Positions 7,812 through 16,132 of a stretch of 41,655 nt of DNA are shown here, in pieces. Source of the stretch: an uncultured Bacilli bacterium (lineage in GTDB: Bacteria > Bacillota_I > Bacilli_A > RF39 > UBA660); the NCBI GenBank assembly GCA_950097225.1, contig CATNCE010000012.1, positions 1-41,655 of the forward strand. The letters run 5' to 3'. The position numbers and the translations under genes were made by a program. Position 1 is the first letter of the stretch. Each line of letters opens with the position of its first letter. Below the pieces are notes generated by a model. That model was not told the DNA's origin. It saw nothing but the letters and a program-made list of their open reading frames with translations, and did no database searches.

Positions 7812-8542
7812 ATGTATTGTGTAGATGATGATTTATTTGATGTACTCTATAATTTACATTCTATTTGTGCGAAAGTCGTAAAGGATACTTATGAAAAATA
7901 TAAACTTGATATATGTTTTCCAATTGATATATGTAAAGTTGCAGAGTTTTTAAATGTTCAAATTTCTAGAAGTGATCTTAATCGTTTATGGCCTGATGAA
8001 TTTTTACAGTATATTACCTATATTCAACCATACGAAAATAAAAAGGAACAACATGTAAAAAGGACAACTATTAATACAGATTTTAAAGATTATTGTGATA
8101 CAGATTTTTATGATTGGCATTTTTATAGTAATGGAGAATTGTTTGGATTAGCGGGGAATTATCTCGATTTATTATTAGCGATGGTCAAAATGCTCAAGAT
8201 CCATTTAATCTTTTCAAAAGATTTGATAGCAATCCTGATTGTTCTGTTTTTTTGTTGCATTCAAAAAGTATAAATTTTATTTATGATATATGTGCTATTT
8301 TTTTGTTAGTTCCAGCTGATTTATTTTTAAATGAGTATTTGAGTTTTAGTAAAAAAAATGGGGAAAGTCAATATTTAATGGAACAATGGTTAAAATATCT
8401 GGCAGGTATAACCAATATCCCATATTATGTACTAATTAGCAATTATATTTTATTAAAAATGTTTTTTTGTTCTTTATATCAGTTTGAAAATAAACAAAAA
8501 GATGAGCAGTTTATGTTAAAATATGCTTGTTTATATAAATGA
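7812..8542 (+). pseudogene. Decayed ImmA/IrrE-like metallopeptidase gene (frameshift, catalytic motif lost)
   Basis: Two overlapping open frames (7812-8273 and 8252-8542) make one protein once a frameshift near 8130 is allowed. The first part has the N-terminal ImmA/IrrE look (ICFPIDICKVAEFLNVQI). In the phase of the second frame the sequence just after the shift reads RIVWISGELSRFII, which aligns with the family's R-F-x-x-A-H-E-L-G-H-x-I-I helix; both zinc histidines of HExxH are replaced (Gly and Arg) but Glu-Leu and the flanking hydrophobics remain. Further on, CAIFLLVPADLF matches the family's N-x-F-A-x-x-L-L-M-P segment. ImmA/IrrE proteases usually cleave phage or ICE repressors, so this is probably a relic of a mobile element. 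The frameshift and double motif loss suggest it is inactive. Intact neighbours argue against sequencing error being common here, but an error at the shift itself is possible. Confidence 0.6.
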
Positions 8543-8615
8543 GATCTCTGTTGGAAAATTGTCTTGATATGGTAAAAATGGTATGAATAACCGAAAAAGT
8601 ATAAGATGAAATAGG

Positions 8616-8668
8616 AGAAAGTTAAATTGTCGATAACAGGGGATTTAAAGTTGACTTTCTTTTTTTTT
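8616..8668 (+). terminator. Terminator after the decayed gene
   Basis: Arms AGAAAGTTAA and TTGACTTTCT (ten pairs, one G-U) with a loop of about 25 nt and nine T following. Confidence 0.65.
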
Positions 8669-8705
8669 ATTCGACAAAATAACTGTTTTTATGCTATTCT
8701 GTAAG

Positions 8706-8734
8706 TTGCTTTTTTATATGCTATAAACTATAAT
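8706..8734 (+). promoter_or_regulatory. Promoter of the suf operon
   Basis: TTGCTT, exactly 17 nt, TATAAT, about 20 nt before the sufC ATG and its GAGGTG ribosome binding site. No Fe-S responsive operator was recognised. Confidence 0.7.
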
Positions 8735-8755
8735 TAATATGAATGAGGTGCGTGT

Positions 8756-9505
8756 ATGCTTAAGATAGAGGAATTGACAGTAAAAGTTCAGGATAAGGTT
8801 ATTATTGATAATTTGTCACTCGAGATAAATGATGGAGAGATTGTTGCACTTATGGGGCCAAATGGTATTGGTAAAAGCACTATTTGTAAAGTGATCATGG
8901 GAGATCCTAATTATCAAGTTGTCAGTGGGAGTATAACTTATAATGGGGGAAATTTACTTGCGATGGATGTAGTAAAAAGAAGTCATAAGGGAATATATTT
9001 AGTTAGTCAAAGTCCAATGGAGATCGAGGGAGTAACTAATGCCGAGATGCTGAGATGTGCATTGGAGTGTAAAACAGGAACAAGGACAAACTTTTTTGAA
9101 TTCAATAAAAAGATAACTACTATTTGTGATAAACTTGATATTCCTAAGTCTTTCATTCATCGTGGTGTTAATGAGGGAATGTCGGGAGGCGAAAAGAAGA
9201 AAAATGAATTGCTACAACTTTATGTTTTAGAACCTAAGTTTATTATTTTAGATGAACTTGATAGTGGACTTGATGTAGATAGTTTGAAAGTACTTTCTTT
9301 AGCTTTAAAAGAATACATGAGTGATGATGTATCTATATTAATAATTACGCATCATATATCTATTTTTAAATATCTTACTCCTAATATTGTTCATATTATA
9401 AAACAAGGTAATATTATTAAATCAGGGGATTTTAATTTAGCTTTAGATGTAGAAAAAAAAGGTTTTAGTGCATATGAAGTAGGGGAAAATAAAAATCATG
9501 AATAA
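8756..9505 (+). CDS. sufC: Fe-S cluster assembly ATPase SufC
   Basis: ABC-type ATPase of the SUF iron-sulfur scaffold complex. Walker A GPNGIGKST is near residue 35, the signature motif MSGGEKKKNE has the Lys-rich form typical of SufC, Walker B is FIILDELDSGLDVD and the switch histidine is in THH. Length, 249 aa, is normal. It heads a tightly packed operon sufC, sufB/D-like, sufS, sufU; the next gene overlaps it by 8 nt. Confidence 0.95.
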   Translation: MLKIEELTVKVQDKVIIDNLSLEINDGEIVALMGPNGIGKSTICKVIMGDPNYQVVSGSITYNGGNLLAMDVVKRSHKGIYLVSQSPMEIEGVTNAEMLRCALECKTGTRTNFFEFNKKITTICDKLDIPKSFIHRGVNEGMSGGEKKKNELLQLYVLEPKFIILDELDSGLDVDSLKVLSLALKEYMSDDVSILIITHHISIFKYLTPNIVHIIKQGNIIKSGDFNLALDVEKKGFSAYEVGENKNHE

Positions 9506-10130
9506 AATATTAATGGATGGGGATAAAATATTTTTAAGTAAGAAAATTACTAATATTGAAGTTACAGGTCAAGCCAAATTATTTATTAATAATATTGATC
9601 ACGATGTTGATTTAACGATTACTCTTAAGAATGGGGCTTATTTAGAAGTATTAGATTATAGTAGAAATGGGATAGTTAAGAATATTAGAGTTATTCAAGA
9701 TAGTAATACCACAATGGAGTATGTGCATAGTTTAGATATAGATAGTGAGTATACATTTAATTATATTACGGAGTTAAATGGTGATAATAATACTAATAAG
9801 ATCAGTATAAGTGGTATTTCTAGAGGTATTATTAACTTGGATGTAAATGCCTTAGTTAGAGGGCAATATAAAAATAATGTATTAGAAGAGAATATTAAAG
9901 TATTAAATATTGAAGGAAAATGTAAGATTTTACCTAAACTAGGAATTAGTTCAAGAGATGTAATAGCTAATCATAATACTGCTATTTCAAATATTGATGA
10001 TGATACATTGTTTTATTTGATGAGTAAGGGAATTACGAATGATGCAGCAGTTAAATTAATATGTGATGGATATTTATATGGTAGTATTCGTAAGTATGAT
10101 GAAGAATTTTATAATTTAATAAAAGAATAG
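9498..10130 (+). CDS. Very short SufB/SufD-family scaffold protein
   Basis: 210-aa protein related to the SufB/SufD core: predicted mostly beta-strand (beta-helix part), then a C-terminal helical segment with the family signature seen as ANHNTAISNIDDDTLFYLMS followed by KGI and a GYLYG motif corresponding to the usual RGx...GF of SufB/D. Normal SufB is about 470 aa and SufD about 400 aa, so the N-terminal half is absent. It overlaps sufC by 8 nt, so the start is coupled. No second SufB/D gene is in the operon, so this protein would have to form a homodimer on SufC, unless a full SufB is encoded elsewhere. The family assignment is fairly secure; whether it is closer to SufB or SufD is not decidable by eye. 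Confidence 0.8.
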   Translation: MNKILMDGDKIFLSKKITNIEVTGQAKLFINNIDHDVDLTITLKNGAYLEVLDYSRNGIVKNIRVIQDSNTTMEYVHSLDIDSEYTFNYITELNGDNNTNKISISGISRGIINLDVNALVRGQYKNNVLEENIKVLNIEGKCKILPKLGISSRDVIANHNTAISNIDDDTLFYLMSKGITNDAAVKLICDGYLYGSIRKYDEEFYNLIKE

Positions 10131-10142
10131 GAGGGTGATTTT

Positions 10143-11336
10143 ATGAATCGTGAAGATTTTCCTATGTTGAGTAAAGATATTATTTATTTTGACAATGGAG
10201 CAACGACGTTTAAGCCAAGTTGTGTTATTGATGCAATAAATTATTATTATAAAGATATAACAGCTAATGCTCATAGAGGAGATTATGATATATCTTACAA
10301 GGTTGATATTGCCTATGAAGGAGCACGTAAAAAGGTTGCAGATTTTATCAATGCTAGCCGTGAAGAAGTTGTTTTTACATCGGGAGCTACTGAGTCTCTT
10401 AATATGATTGTCAATGGTTTTTTTGCTCATATTTTAGAACCAGGAGATGAGGTTTTAATAACTTTATCTGAACATGCAAGTAATGTCTTACCTTGGTTTA
10501 GATTAGCTCATACTCATGGAATAAAGGTTAATTATATCGAACTTGATAGTAATCTACATATAACAATGAACAACGTTATGAAAGCAATTACGCCTAGTAC
10601 TAAAGTTATATCTATAGCCGGGATTACTAATGTTGTAGGAGATGAAAGACCTGTTAAGGAGATAGCTCAGTATGCGCATAGTAATAATATATTCTTAGTG
10701 GTAGATGGGGCTCAAAGTGTTCCTCATATGAAATGTGATGTTAAAGATATAGATTGTGATTTTTTAGCTTTTTCAGCTCATAAGATGTGTGGACCAACGG
10801 GTGTTGGTGTATTATATGGAAAAAAAGAACTTCTTGAAGAGTTGGATCCAATTAAAATGGGTGGAGGAATGAATGAGTCTTTTGATTCGGTAGAAGAAGT
10901 TTATTTAAAGGAGTTGCCAATTAGATTAGAGGCAGGTACTCAAAATATCGAAGGTGTTATTGGCTTATCTGCTGCTATTGATTATTTGAATAAGCTTGGC
11001 ATGGATAATATTAAATTATATGAAATAAGGCTAAAAAAGTATTTAATTAGTAAATTAAAAGATATACCACATATTAATGTACTTAATGAAGAGTGCGATA
11101 GTGGAATTGTTGCTTTTAATGTGGATGGAGTATTTCCACAAGATGTTGCCTATTATTTAAATAAGTATCACATATGTGTTAGGGCAGGTAACCATTGTGC
11201 TAAGATTTTAAAAAATGCTATTGGAGTAAAAAATACAGTGAGAGTTAGTTTGTATTTTTATAATACAGAGGCAGAAATTGATAAGTTAATAGAACTACTT
11301 AGTGATAAGAATCGTATTGTAAGAGAGATGATATAA
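10143..11336 (+). CDS. sufS: Cysteine desulfurase SufS
   Basis: PLP-dependent class V aminotransferase that strips sulfur from cysteine to feed SUF assembly. The PLP lysine is Lys214 in FSAHKMCGPTG, and the persulfide-carrying Cys352 is in RAGNHCAKI, the group II (SufS) loop form. At 397 aa the protein is full length. The ribosome binding site is GGAGGGTGAT. Its stop overlaps the sufU start by one base (TAATG), consistent with SufS-SufU partnership. Confidence 0.95.
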   Translation: MNREDFPMLSKDIIYFDNGATTFKPSCVIDAINYYYKDITANAHRGDYDISYKVDIAYEGARKKVADFINASREEVVFTSGATESLNMIVNGFFAHILEPGDEVLITLSEHASNVLPWFRLAHTHGIKVNYIELDSNLHITMNNVMKAITPSTKVISIAGITNVVGDERPVKEIAQYAHSNNIFLVVDGAQSVPHMKCDVKDIDCDFLAFSAHKMCGPTGVGVLYGKKELLEELDPIKMGGGMNESFDSVEEVYLKELPIRLEAGTQNIEGVIGLSAAIDYLNKLGMDNIKLYEIRLKKYLISKLKDIPHINVLNEECDSGIVAFNVDGVFPQDVAYYLNKYHICVRAGNHCAKILKNAIGVKNTVRVSLYFYNTEAEIDKLIELLSDKNRIVREMI

Positions 11337-11770
11337 TGGATAGTAATGATAAAAGAGAGATAATATTAGATAATTATTCTCATCCGTTTAATAAAAGTGT
11401 TGATAATGTGGACGGCTATGTTAAAGTAAATTCTAACAATGAATCATGTATAGATAATATTGACTTATATATTAAATTTAATGGTAATATTTTAGAAGAT
11501 ATTCGTTTTTCTGGGGAAGCCTGTGCTATATCTACGGCTTCTACTTCGATAATGATTAAAAATATGATGGGGAAAAGCATTGATGAAGTATTACTCTATA
11601 TTAGAAATTTTGAGGCAATGTTAAATGAAGAAGAGTATGAAGATATTGATTTTAATGAAGCAGTAGTTTTTGATGAAACATATAAGCAGGGAAATCGTAA
11701 AACTTGTGTAACTTTACCTTATCGAGGTATAGAAAGAGCTATTGTTGAATATCAAAAAACGATGAAGTAG
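11336..11770 (+). CDS. sufU: Sulfur-transfer protein SufU
   Basis: Zn-dependent sulfurtransferase that accepts persulfide from SufS in Gram-positive SUF systems. All expected zinc ligands are visible: Cys and Asp in NESCIDNI, Cys in SGEACAIS and Cys in RKTCVTLP. At 144 aa it has the usual SufU length. It is the last gene of the operon and is followed within 10 nt by a terminator. Confidence 0.93.
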   Translation: MDSNDKREIILDNYSHPFNKSVDNVDGYVKVNSNNESCIDNIDLYIKFNGNILEDIRFSGEACAISTASTSIMIKNMMGKSIDEVLLYIRNFEAMLNEEEYEDIDFNEAVVFDETYKQGNRKTCVTLPYRGIERAIVEYQKTMK

Positions 11771-11777
11771 ATTATTT

Positions 11778-11813
11778 AGTTGTAGTGAACATTGGTTTGC
11801 TGCAACTTTTTTT
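11778..11813 (+). terminator. Terminator of the suf operon
   Basis: AGTTGTAG and CTGCAACT arms (one G-U pair), 14-nt loop, seven T. Confidence 0.75.
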
Positions 11814-11893
11814 ATGGAGTTAAATTGTTTGGTGTCTACTTTTAGTTTATCATTACAAAGTGTGTCAAATTGTTCCTTTTTTCAACAAGCCTC

Positions 11894-11939
11894 TTGATTT
11901 TTCGGGGGGGGGTATGATTAAATTATAGTAGGTTATAAT
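11894..11939 (+). promoter_or_regulatory. Promoter region with 9-G homopolymer (candidate phase-variable switch)
   Basis: A run of nine G (11904-11912) sits between a -35-like TTGATT (11894-11899) and a -10-like TATGAT (11913-11918), giving a 13-nt spacer. Most promoters recognisable in this window have a 17-nt spacer, so the present length would be poorly active and about 13 G would give 17. A second -10-like TATAAT is at 11934-11939; with it the G tract ends at the upstream edge of, and overlaps, the expected -35 position. Either way, slippage in the tract would alter promoter geometry for the 739-aa surface protein. Which -10 is used is not known. Confidence 0.55.
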
Positions 11940-11966
11940 AGTTGTTTTTAACAAGGAGTAGTTAGT

Positions 11967-14186
11967 ATGAAGAATAAAGAATTACTAATATTTGGGCCAC
12001 TTGTTTTTTTGATAGTGGGATTTGCTGTAGTGCATACTAGTTTAGATGGACGAGGATCTATTTCTTTAGGATTTAATGAGAGAGATTTTGATGTGCGTTT
12101 TAGTAAAGCAGTCTTAAATGGTGAAGATATTCAGATATCTGATTCAGGACAGCGAATTTCTTTTTCCCAAAGTATTGATGATGTGACTTTAGAATACGAG
12201 ATTGAAAATAATAGTAGCAATTATGATGCCGATCTTGATGTCGTTTGTTCTTTAGATTATCAAGATGAAGAAATAACTATGACTAATACTCTTGATAAGG
12301 AAAGTGTTGCTGCTCATGATAAAACAAGTGGAAGTGTCAATGTTAAGATACCTTATTATCGATCTTTATATAATACGATAATAAAAGATGCTGTTGATGA
12401 TAATAAACCTAGTGAATTTGTAACTAGTTTAGCGGGAATAAATTATGGTGCTATTTCATCTGATACAAATGGTAAAGGGATATATAGACTAGCTAGTATG
12501 GAAGAAGAAGGGGATACACCTGTTTATTTTTATCGAGGGGATATTGATAATAATCATGTTCTTTATGCAGGATTTTGTTGGAAAATAGTTAGAACAACTG
12601 AGACAGGAGGAATTAAATTAGTATATAATGGAGAACCTTCAGAATCGGGAAGTTGTGCAAGTAATACAGGGGCTTCTTCGACGATTGGCTCTGATAGGTT
12701 TAATATATATAATTCAATTCCTTCTTATTCTGGATATATGTATGGTTATATTGGATATGAAAATAAGGGAATAGTTGAGAAACAAACGATGATTTTATCG
12801 CAAAGAGCTAGCAATATGACTGGTAAGGCATATGGAATAGGCGTCTCTTATAATAATGAGACAAAGAAATATTCACTCGATAATGTTGAATATTTTACTG
12901 ACGGAGATGATCCTTCTAAATTAGTTGGAAAGTATTCATATTTTTCTGATAATGCTAGTTACGGAGTAGATATAGTTCATTATATTACTAAAGTAGTTGG
13001 GGATATAGCATATTATTACGATATAGTTTTAGGTGAGAAATCTTCTTTAGATGTATTTGATAATTACTATTATATTAGACAATTTGCATCTAGTTATTCG
13101 ATAAATGAAGATGGGACGTTTACTTTAAATAATCCGATTCATGTAAGACCAGAAAATTGGTATGATGATTATTCTAAATATAATAATTGGTATGTTTGTG
13201 GTAATTTAGAAACGACTTGTGATAATCTTTATCAAATAAGAAATAATGAAACTATAATGTCAATGTTTCCTGTTGCGATGTATGCTGATGATTTTATTTA
13301 TGTGGATAATAATTTTCAACTTAAAGATCCGGTACTTGTGGATTGGAGTGATAATTATTCTAATCTTAATAGGTATCGTTATACTTGTTTAACTGGCACG
13401 GATAGTTGTTCAGATATTTATTATGTGTTTTTTGCTGATAATGATTATGTAGGAGCTTTTAAATATCATGATAATTTACACATAGAAGATATTCCTGAAT
13501 TAATTAATGAAAATAAGACTAACTCAACTATAAAGAGTCGTGTTGATGCTTGGTATGAACAAAATATATTGGGGAGGACTTTTTCTGATTATTTAGAGGA
13601 CACGGTGTGGTGTAATGATCGTAAACTTCTTAATGATAAAACTTGGTTTATCAATAATGCTCCTTTGAATTTTCCTTCTTTAGAGTATAATGCTATAAAT
13701 TATAAAACCTCGCCAACTGATGGATACAAGTGTTTTAACGTAAATGATTCCTTTACTGTTGATGCCAAAAATGGGAATGGGGCATTAAAATATCCGATAG
13801 GTTTACTGACTTCTAATGAGGTAACTTTTGCAGGAAGTGGAATTCTTAAACCTAATGATTCGTTTTATTTGCAAATAGGAGTATCGTGGTTTACTATGAC
13901 TCCATGGCATATTAAATTTTCTTCTAGTTGGAATATGTTAGAAGCCAAAAGTCTGGCTTTATATGCAGGTGGATACCTTGTCGATTATTCTAATAATGCA
14001 GGAAGCGGAATTCGTCCTTCTGTTTCATTAAAAAATGATGTTTTATATAGTAGCGGGGATGGAACGGGTGATAATCCATATGTGATTTCGGGATTAAGGG
14101 AACATAAAGATTATCCAAGTTCGGTTAATGTGACTTGTGATTTAAATATAAGAGCATTAGAAAGAAATGAATATGTTCTAAAATAA
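11967..14186 (+). CDS. Large membrane-anchored surface protein, paralog of the two right-edge proteins
   Basis: 739 aa. The N-terminal hydrophobic segment (residues 6-24) is followed without a clear cleavage site by a short beta-rich domain (ISLGFNERDFDVRF... to about 140) that parallels the first 150 residues of the proteins at 39421 and 41147, including a conserved segment on the pattern N-x-x-Y-D-A-D-x-x-V-x-C-S-L. It resembles TasA/camelysin-like matrix domains in layout, but that is only a suggestion. A long Tyr/Asn/Asp-rich middle contains several Cys pairs (CxxxxxTCDNL, CLTGTDSC) fitting an exported, disulfide-bearing protein. The C-terminus (SGIRPSVSLKNDVLY then GDGTGDNPYVI) resembles the end of FGE/C-type-lectin-like and DUF6273-type domains. 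No sortase signal is present. Expression may be switched by the G tract upstream. AAGGAG precedes the ATG. Confidence 0.7.
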   Translation: MKNKELLIFGPLVFLIVGFAVVHTSLDGRGSISLGFNERDFDVRFSKAVLNGEDIQISDSGQRISFSQSIDDVTLEYEIENNSSNYDADLDVVCSLDYQDEEITMTNTLDKESVAAHDKTSGSVNVKIPYYRSLYNTIIKDAVDDNKPSEFVTSLAGINYGAISSDTNGKGIYRLASMEEEGDTPVYFYRGDIDNNHVLYAGFCWKIVRTTETGGIKLVYNGEPSESGSCASNTGASSTIGSDRFNIYNSIPSYSGYMYGYIGYENKGIVEKQTMILSQRASNMTGKAYGIGVSYNNETKKYSLDNVEYFTDGDDPSKLVGKYSYFSDNASYGVDIVHYITKVVGDIAYYYDIVLGEKSSLDVFDNYYYIRQFASSYSINEDGTFTLNNPIHVRPENWYDDYSKYNNWYVCGNLETTCDNLYQIRNNETIMSMFPVAMYADDFIYVDNNFQLKDPVLVDWSDNYSNLNRYRYTCLTGTDSCSDIYYVFFADNDYVGAFKYHDNLHIEDIPELINENKTNSTIKSRVDAWYEQNILGRTFSDYLEDTVWCNDRKLLNDKTWFINNAPLNFPSLEYNAINYKTSPTDGYKCFNVNDSFTVDAKNGNGALKYPIGLLTSNEVTFAGSGILKPNDSFYLQIGVSWFTMTPWHIKFSSSWNMLEAKSLALYAGGYLVDYSNNAGSGIRPSVSLKNDVLYSSGDGTGDNPYVISGLREHKDYPSSVNVTCDLNIRALERNEYVLK

Positions 14187-14215
14187 AATGTAGTGATATT
14201 TAGTCACTACATTTT
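14185..14215. terminator. Bidirectional terminator between convergent genes
   Basis: Perfect 12-bp stem AAAATGTAGTGA / TCACTACATTTT with a 7-nt loop. It covers the stop codon of the minus-strand methyltransferase. The T-tract is better on the minus strand. Confidence 0.8.
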
Positions 14216-14982
14216 ACAATATCTAATATGTGGCCACACAAACCTAGGATGTCACTTCGTTCACAGATAGACAAATGATATTTTATAAATTCATTAAATT
14301 CTTCTTCGCTTAGTTTATTAATGTAGGGGCGAAAATAATTGGCAACAGTATCAGGAGATAGTATTTTTATTCTTTTTAAGTTAACAAGTTTGTTTAAGGT
14401 ATTTATGTCTTCTAAGCGAACATATGAGTATAGGTCATCTTCTTTTTCTTTTATGTGATAATTAGAATCAAGTAGGTTATTTTTTAATGAGGGAATAATT
14501 TGTCGTTCAATGAATCCATGACGGATGATAGCATATTCATTCATGATATACTGAATTAAAATAGTTCCATTGGTTTTTAATAACCTTTTTGCTTCTTTTA
14601 AAGCTTGGATTTTTTCCGTTTCACTGATTAGATGATACATTGGACCGAATAGTAAGATGATATCGAAAGAATGGTCTTTTAGTTTACTAAGATTGAGTGC
14701 GTTACCATGAATTAAAGTTATGTCTTTGTTTTTGACTTCGATAACTTTTAGATTGTGTTTTACGAGTTCAACGGCAGTAACTTTAAAACCTGATTCAGCT
14801 AATGGGATAGAGTATGCACCGGTTCCAGCACCGATGTCAAGAATTTTGGGGCTATCATATTTATCAAGAGTTTCTTTTAAATATTTCATGGTTGTAATGT
14901 ATTCAATTTGGCCATGACGAGTTTTTAAACGTTTATCTTCGTTAAATTTATTGTAGTATGTAATTAGATTTTTTTCATTCAT
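14200..14982 (-). CDS. Class I SAM-dependent methyltransferase
   Basis: 260 aa with motif I ILDIGAGTGAYS near residue 47, an acidic motif II region (VTAVELVKHN), and a post-motif LLFGPMYHL, all typical of Rossmann-type methyltransferases of the Methyltransf_11/25 kind. The C-terminal part is helical and has no recognised substrate domain. It is monocistronic, transcribed toward the surface-protein gene, with GGTGAT ahead of the ATG. The substrate cannot be inferred. Confidence 0.85.
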   Translation of the reverse strand: MNEKNLITYYNKFNEDKRLKTRHGQIEYITTMKYLKETLDKYDSPKILDIGAGTGAYSIPLAESGFKVTAVELVKHNLKVIEVKNKDITLIHGNALNLSKLKDHSFDIILLFGPMYHLISETEKIQALKEAKRLLKTNGTILIQYIMNEYAIIRHGFIERQIIPSLKNNLLDSNYHIKEKEDDLYSYVRLEDINTLNKLVNLKRIKILSPDTVANYFRPYINKLSEEEFNEFIKYHLSICERSDILGLCGHILDIVKCSD

Positions 14983-15075
14983 AACTTAATCACCAAATTA
15001 ATTATAGCATTTATTTTGTTATTTTAGCTGGATTATAACATATAATTGATATATAATTAAATTGAGGTGTATAAT

Positions 15076-15426
15076 ATGAAATGTGAAAATTGTGAAAATG
15101 AGTTAAAGGCGACAGATACATTTTGTGAATCTTGTGGAACAAAAGTGTCTAGCGATAATAATTTAATAATTTCTAGACCTGGGAAATTTGCTGGAGCAGC
15201 TGTTGCATTACATATTACAATAGATGATATGGAATTTGATTTACGTGCTGGTGAAGAGAAGGGATTGAGATTAGCTAATGGAGCTCATGTTGTTAAATAT
15301 AAAATATGGTGTCGTAGAGAACATGAAGTAACTGTTAATATTGAAGATAACAAGGTTTGTTCAATAATATTTAAATATGATGCTTTATGGGGTGGCTTTA
15401 AAGTAGCTAAGAATTCAGTTTTATAG
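15076..15426 (+). CDS. Zinc-ribbon protein of unknown function
   Basis: 116 aa. The N-terminal zinc ribbon has two CxxC pairs (CENC at residues 3-6 and CESC at 18-21), followed by a beta-rich domain (RPGKFAGAAVALHITIDD...) of the sort seen in proteins where a zinc ribbon precedes a PEGA-like or DUF beta domain. No membrane segment is present. The start at 15076 follows GAGGTG; a GTG three codons upstream sits inside that site. It faces away from the methyltransferase gene in a shared 93-nt promoter region. Confidence 0.7.
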   Translation: MKCENCENELKATDTFCESCGTKVSSDNNLIISRPGKFAGAAVALHITIDDMEFDLRAGEEKGLRLANGAHVVKYKIWCRREHEVTVNIEDNKVCSIIFKYDALWGGFKVAKNSVL

Positions 15427-15430
15427 GTTC

Positions 15431-15459
15431 TTGACAAACTCTTGCAACTATTATAGAAT
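15431..15459 (+). promoter_or_regulatory. Promoter of the Ser T-box leader
   Basis: TTGACA, 17 nt, TAGAAT. Confidence 0.65.
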
Positions 15460-15461
15460 AA

Positions 15462-15660
15462 ATTTAGAAAACGAGGATATGGGACAAGTAATAAATTATT
15501 CTTTTTTTAGAGACTTTGTGGTTGGTGAAAACAAAGAAAAGAAAGTTTATGAATCTACCTATGAGTGTTGTAATAACAGCCGGGGATACCCGTTATCATG
15601 ATTGAGTTAAAATAAGGATGGTACCGTGCATTTGCACTCCTAATTGTACCATCTTTTTTT
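15462..15660 (+). ncRNA. T-box leader, Ser specifier (nudix-serS operon)
   Basis: T-box core AAGGATGGTACCGTG at about 15615-15629 and a terminator whose arms are GATGGTAC (15617-15624) and GTACCATC (15646-15653) followed by seven or more T. A specifier-like bulge on the 3' side of stem I reads GAA-TCT-ACC, giving the Ser codon UCU at 15554-15556. The next tRNA-related gene is serS, in agreement. Uncharged tRNA-Ser should stabilise the antiterminator and allow transcription of both genes. Confidence 0.88.
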
Positions 15661-15682
15661 ATTTTAGGAGATGGAAGAAGAA

Positions 15683-16132
15683 ATGGAAAAAATAATTAAA
15701 GTTGGTGTTGGAGTTTTAATATTTGATAGTGAAGGAAGATTATTACTTGGAAGAAGAGCCTTAGATGCTGTTGATACAGGTGGGTTATATGAACCAGGTA
15801 CTTGGAATTGTCCTGGCGGTAAACAAGAATATGAAGAAACTATTTTAGAAGCTGCGATTAGGGAAGTAAAAGAAGAGACTAATTTAGTTATAGAAAGTGT
15901 TTTGCCATTTGGAGCTAGTGATGATCAAGAAGAAGGAAAACACTTTGTCAATGTTCATTTAATTGCTAAAAAGTATAGTGGTGAATTAAAGGTTATGGAG
16001 CCAAATAAAATTGATAAGTGGGAGTGGTTTTCGATGGATAACTTGCCAGAGAACTTATATTCTTCCTCGCGTGAAACAATTAATTTTTATTTAAAAAATG
16101 TAAAAAAAGAAGGAGATATTAAAAATGATTGA
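15683..16132 (+). CDS. Nudix hydrolase in the serS operon
   Basis: About 150 aa. The Nudix box is GKQEYEE...REVKEETN with a final N in place of the usual G. The N-terminal VGVGVLIFDSEGRLLLGRRA is typical of the NUDT/MutT-like group acting on nucleotide derivatives. The start could be ATG 15671 or ATG 15683; AGGAG touches the first, so 15683 is preferred. The stop overlaps the serS start by 8 nt, so serine starvation sensed by the T-box raises both. A link of this Nudix to seryl-tRNA metabolism (for example removing a dinucleotide by-product) is only an inference. Confidence 0.82.
   Translation: MEKIIKVGVGVLIFDSEGRLLLGRRALDAVDTGGLYEPGTWNCPGGKQEYEETILEAAIREVKEETNLVIESVLPFGASDDQEEGKHFVNVHLIAKKYSGELKVMEPNKIDKWEWFSMDNLPENLYSSSRETINFYLKNVKKEGDIKND

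Noticed and set aside
10116-10430. 104-aa minus-strand open frame opposite sufS
   Set aside because: Antisense shadow; sufS motifs are intact on the plus strand and no ribosome binding site is seen.
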